A DNA stretch of 64,000 nt from Prochilodus magdalenae (lineage: Eukaryota; Chordata; Actinopteri; Characiformes; Prochilodontidae): the NCBI GenBank assembly GCA_024036415.1, contig JAMWET010001329.1, forward strand, positions 473,501-537,500, written 5' to 3'. The notes under the pieces were generated by a model. It worked only from the letters and a program-made list of their open reading frames with translations, was not told the DNA's origin and ran no database searches. Below are positions 59,853 to 64,000 of the stretch, in pieces. Numbering within the stretch: the first letter of the stretch is position 1; each line of letters starts with the position of its first letter. The position numbers and the translations under genes are program-made.

Positions 59853-60452
59853 TTTGCCCTTTTCCACCAACATGGTGCCGGTACCAAAATCCCGAACCGT
59901 CCTGCACTTTTCCACTGCAAAAATAGTGCTGCTGTTACAGCACCACTAACTCTCTGGTCTGGAACCATGGAACCCATGACGCAACTGGCAAAGGGGCGTG
60001 TCACTGAATGATGAACTGAGCTGAACTTGGGAACAATTCCCACCAACTTGGCAACATTCCCACCGGGAATGTGTTCAGGGATGAGCGTATTAAACAGGAG
60101 GTGTCCGTTTTCAAATGAACTAAAATGTAAACATTTGCTATCTACTAGTCTTGTGCGCTATTGCTGTCTATGACAGCCCCTCTGGGCTACACACACACAT
60201 TGAACAAGCTGATTCTGGATGATAAGAGAAGCCCTCAAAGCAGGAAGTCATTTGTACTTGAAGAAGATGTTCCGCCATGTTGTTTTTAAGTGTTGGTCGC
60301 CAATTTCTGTTTACGGACTAAGATAAGGCAAGACACGTGATTACGTCTGCCCAGCTCTCAAACCAGTTGAAAAGGGACCTGTTCTTAACAGATTCAGTAA
60401 AGCCTGGGAACCAGCACGGGCACGAGCACTGGCACTGTGCTGGTGGAAAAGA
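59853..60452. mobile_element. MITE with CTTTTCCACC-type inverted ends
   Basis: The left sequence CCCTTTTCCACCAACATGGT, then GCCGGTACC, and the right sequence, inverted, CTCTTTTCCACCAGCACAGT, then GCCAGTGC, are inverted repeats about 600 bp apart. A second internal CACTTTTCCACTGC lies near 59905. No coding capacity; the superfamily was not assigned. Confidence 0.75.
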
Positions 60453-60984
60453 GGTAACTGAGACAAATGATCAGAGAATGCTTAAATGTGAAGATATTGA
60501 CGAGGTTTCTTTATTGATGTCAGATGCCTTAACATGGCTTCAGGGGCCCTATGAATAGAGCCTAGCGACCGCATCCAATCACTGTAAACACCAAGACCCT
60601 GGAGGTATTAAACTCGTCTCTATGGATTGAGGTGTGGGTGCAAGCCATGAAGACATCTGCCTTCGACCATATGTCTTCAGACTATATGGAGGATATGTTT
60701 AGTCAGCAAAGCCAGAAAGTAAAAAATGATATACAGGAGCATTTTTAACATTTTTGGAATATTGTTAAAATGTTCAATATACAATCAAACTGTATATTCA
60801 TTACACATAAAGCCACACATGTCAAGTCTTTCTGGGTCTTAAATGTTGGTCAGCATGACTCATGACTCCTGAAATCCACCATCTTAAATCTAATTATTAG
60901 AATATGAATTGTTTTATTATTATTTAAACTGTATAAAATGGTGTATCTCTGTCTAGTTCAGCACACGCTACCACTGTCATGGTA

Positions 60985-61375
60985 AAGACTGCTGACAGTT
61001 GCCCGGAAGATGATCACTGATCCCCCCCACGAGAAGGGTAAGCCCAGAAGGTCACTGCTGAGAAGGCTTGCGGTTTGCAGAGCACAGTATCAAAGCATAT
61101 TAATGGAAAGTTGACTGGAAGCGGAAGATGTGGCCGGAAAAGGTGTACACGCAAGAGGCTTAACCGCAGCCTTGAGAAGACTGTCAAGAAATCTCCATTC
61201 AAGAACTCAAGAGAGCTTCACAAGGAGAGGACTATAAAGCCACTCCTGAACCAGAGATGCCTTCAGAAGCATCTTACCTAAGGACTAAGGAGAAAAGAGC
61301 TGGCCTGTTGCTCAGTGGTCCTAAGTCCTCTTTTTAGATGAAAGCACATTTTGTCCAGACGAGCTGAAGGCCACT
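60985..61375 (+). mobile_element. Decayed Tc1 transposase N-terminal fragment
   Basis: Plus-strand frames give LRRLAVCRAQYQSILMES-type HTH sequence, then GRCGRKRCTRKRLNRSLEK (the GRPR-like linker) and FKNSRELHKERT, with a deletion before KPLLNQRCLQKHLT. It is broken by stops and has no termini. Confidence 0.75.
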
Positions 61376-63095
61376 ATCAAAACACCCAGGGCTTCACTAA
61401 CATCTCAGCAGTGTCACAAGCCGACCGCATCCACGCCACGCCATGCCGCGTTCATGCAGTAGGACATTTTTATATGGTACATCCTTTTCTATTTAATCCT
61501 ATGAAACATTCCAATAACTTGAAATACTGGATTTCTGCCTTTCATAAAGCACATTAATCAAAACAAAAGAAAAAACATAGAATATGTGGCTTTATGTGTA
61601 AAAGATATGAAATATATCACCGTTTATAAAAAATATGTAAGGAAATGATTTGTTTGTTCTGTTTGAGAGATGCTGCAGCTAACTTCACTATCTGTAATGT
61701 GCACAGACATTATGTGATACAAACACTGCAGTTTATTAAAAACTGAAAATAATAGACTATAGTATCATAGTAAACAGTAGTTTTGGGACATTCCTAACAT
61801 GTTTTTTTAGAATTATTAAATGTATTAATGTATATAAAAGCAAATAATTTCTGCTATATTGTAAGCTCGCAATCAATACTTTGGGTCCAGTTTAGCAACA
61901 GCAAGATAACCCTTACCCTTGTACTTCAAAAACAAACGCCATGATAGTAATACCGATCTATACACGTCCAACATACGTCCAAAACACCTGACTGTGTGTT
62001 TTATGAGCACTCTGAAAGAGGCAACAAAAATAAGGAAATATCAAGTTGAATTAATCAGACAAAGTGATCTCTTAATAATAATTCCCAAATTAAGAATTAT
62101 CAGTGAACAGAATATGGATAGAGTGAACAGAATATGATGGATATAGAGACATGTTCAACCAAACGAAAGTAACCAACAAGCCTGGCTCAACATCAGCTGT
62201 GCAAACTCATGACTAGAAGACTCAAAGCGTTCAGCTAAAAAGCAAAATACTGCTCCAAATACTGATGTACAATTTCTGAAGTTGATTACAGGGATCAATT
62301 TCAGTTAGAAAATGTGGTTATTATTATTATGGGTTGTTCTGACTTTTCTGAAGCAACCAAGCAACAACATCGAAACAGTGAGAGGACCAAAGTAACTTTA
62401 CCCTTACCACAGTAACTTTAACTCCCTGGATTATCACATTTGTGGAAATTGAGAAGTTCTGGCATAGTGCTTTACATTTAACGAATGAAATCAGTTACAC
62501 CTCCTCCTGCCCTCCAGGATCTGCACTGAATCTGAAGTGCCATTTAACATGCAGAATGAAGTAATGAGTATCATGATGCATTAAGTACTATCGCCAGTTA
62601 ATTAGAGGTACCCAGCTTGCATCTAGACTCACTGGCCTTTATACCAGTTACATAACCTATTTCTTCACAATTACAGACTGTAATCATCTTGGGAGGCCAT
62701 TCAAGATCCCTCAGCAATTAAAGAGATCTTCACATACGTCTATTCCAATATTTACAGTTCCGCCCCTGCAGAAGCAGCTCAAGCATTTCTGAGGAGTGTC
62801 TCTGAGTAAACGCAAAGATTCGGTCCGAATCAATAGACAAAACATCTTACCTCTAAAGAAACGACTAAGGCCTTTTACTTAAGCCCAATCATCAATCACT
62901 TGGACCACATGGCTACCCTGCAGAACTATTCTCCCCTCTTATCTCATCCTGAGAGGTCGTTTTGGAAGTTGTCCAAAATGCAAAAATCCCTTACCACATG
63001 AACATTGTTCTTATCACACGTACTCTAAACTCAAATAAAAGCTCAGATCCAGCCGCTACCCAGTATCATTAATCAACTCTGAGATATACATATAC

Positions 63096-63099
<4 letters not shown>

Positions 63100-63170
<71 letters not shown>
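63100..63170. repeat. (TA)n microsatellite
   Basis: About 35 TA units in the 5' intron of tmeff1. Confidence 0.97.
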
Positions 63171-63171
<1 letters not shown>

Positions 63172-63349
63172 TTACTCACAAGTAGAAGATCAAACAGGGA
63201 CACATACTCAGCTGAATTCTTGTATAGCAGTTAAACCTTTCAGAAGTAAACACCCATTCATGGTATGCAACTCTTGGTGCTGACATTTGATAGCGTGCAT
63301 CATTCTCCTCGCCTCTCTCCAACACTTAGAGTTCAGTCCACATTTCATT

Positions 63350-63700
63350 ATGTGGTGGTGTGGTCGCGAGTGGTCGGTGTAATGAGGTTGCCACAAGGAA
63401 TTCGGAGAGATGGTCTAGTTAAACTCCAGAATTTATTTGATACTGCACGCGTGTTTAATATAACAGGTTTCAAAATAAAAGGAATAGAAAAGGGCAAGAA
63501 CGTAACACATAAAACAGATACTAGGTTCCTGTCGACCTATAGTGATACCTTTCCTTGCGTGTGCACATAGCTGCACTTTAGCCCCGACTGTCCACCATCT
63601 TCCCTCATGCCCCTTTTATGGCCCCTAAGCCCCTCCCACTACATGGAGCATACCATCAATGAGGTTACCTGAAAGAGCATGGGACGGAATGTCAGCTCCT
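63350..63700 (-). mobile_element. Possible solitary LTR
   Basis: The minus strand shows, in order, a TATA-like CATAAAAGGGGCATGAGG (about 63605-63622), about 170 bp of transcribed-type sequence, AATAAATTCTGG (about 63430) and a terminus near ACCACACCACCACA. That order (promoter, poly(A) signal, end) suggests an LTR. No second LTR, primer site or coding region was seen. Confidence 0.3.
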
Positions 63701-64000
63701 GAGCTCATATGGTAATTATTTTCCACAACAAAGCTAGCTTTAGAAATAATACTAACTAAACGCTACCCAAGTGTAGGAGTCGTAAGATGTAACTAGTGAT
63801 GTGTCTGGTGCCTTGACATCATCACACATCACCTGGATAACATCATTAAAGTATCACTATATTGCATTTTAATGTCATTAGGAGATGTTCTCAAAGTCTT
63901 TGTCAGTAGCAGCATACGAGTGCAATATTTACAAGGCCGGAATTTGAAGGCAGCCCGTTTACTTACTGCATTCGCCTAAAACGGCAAATTAAGTTTTATA

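Larger units (their letters stand above)
59678..64000. other. 5' intron of tmeff1 (runs off the window)
   Basis: No GC-rich signal-peptide exon is visible, so at least 4.3 kb of intron lies here. Contents: the MITE at 59853-60452, a Tc1 fragment at about 60985-61375, a TA microsatellite (63100-63170) and an LTR-like stretch (about 63350-63700). Confidence 0.65.

Noticed and set aside
60337..60558. Open frame of 73 codons
   Set aside because: It overlaps the right end of a MITE and shows no domain.
63960..64000. Possible 5' exon of tmeff1 ending in a GTAAGT-like donor near 63964
   Set aside because: Too short and AT-rich, with no signal peptide or TMEFF1 resemblance; the donor-like match is expected by chance.

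Overview
The window is nuclear DNA from a ray-finned fish, probably an otophysan teleost (the characin/catfish group, judging only from the repeat families I recognise). Split genes with GT-AG introns, long (TA)n and (CA)n microsatellites, tRNA-derived SINEs and many decayed Tc1/mariner elements all point that way. I see no bacterial, organellar or CRISPR features and no functional RNA gene. Three host genes account for essentially all convincing coding sequence.

(1) 3098-32838, plus strand: the 3' part of an axonemal dynein heavy chain of the DNAH5/DNAH8 (outer-arm gamma) group. I assembled 27 exons coding for 1,964 residues plus the stop. They run from AAA3 through AAA4, the microtubule-binding stalk, AAA5, AAA6 and the C-terminal cap, and every intron phase matches its neighbour. 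The 5' half of the gene lies before base 1. (2) 34543-38655, minus strand: cavin4 (MURC), two exons, 316 residues, a muscle-type caveolar coat protein. (3) 51992-59677 and beyond, minus strand: tmeff1, nine exons giving the last 312 residues (two follistatin/Kazal modules, an EGF-like module, one membrane helix and a short basic tail). The signal-peptide exon is beyond base 64000. tmeff1 followed by cavin4 on the same strand is also the human 9q31 order, so this pair is an old syntenic block. The dynein ends tail-to-tail with cavin4, 1.7 kb away.

The rest is intron and intergenic DNA rich in transposon debris. It includes an almost perfect 624-bp palindrome (79-702), a 250-260-bp MITE family with four copies (two of them touching dynein exon borders), and an internally deleted mariner that still encodes only a 54-residue helix-turn-helix peptide (9537-10068). 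There are also two inverted copies of one Tc1 family (7280-8257 and 45206-46028), a decayed THAP-type transposase exon (30303-30935), several SINEs and LINE tails, a 67-bp minisatellite (40167-40434) and six long TA-rich microsatellites.

The genes are not an operon and share no obvious pathway. The dynein acts in motile cilia or sperm flagella, cavin4 in muscle caveolae, and tmeff1 as a membrane regulator of TGF-beta/Nodal-type signalling. I did not find a convincing new biological system. The points most worth checking are the HTH-only deletion transposon, the MITE next to a splice donor, the dynein paralogue and its fish linkage, and two small frame-neutral tmeff1 exons.
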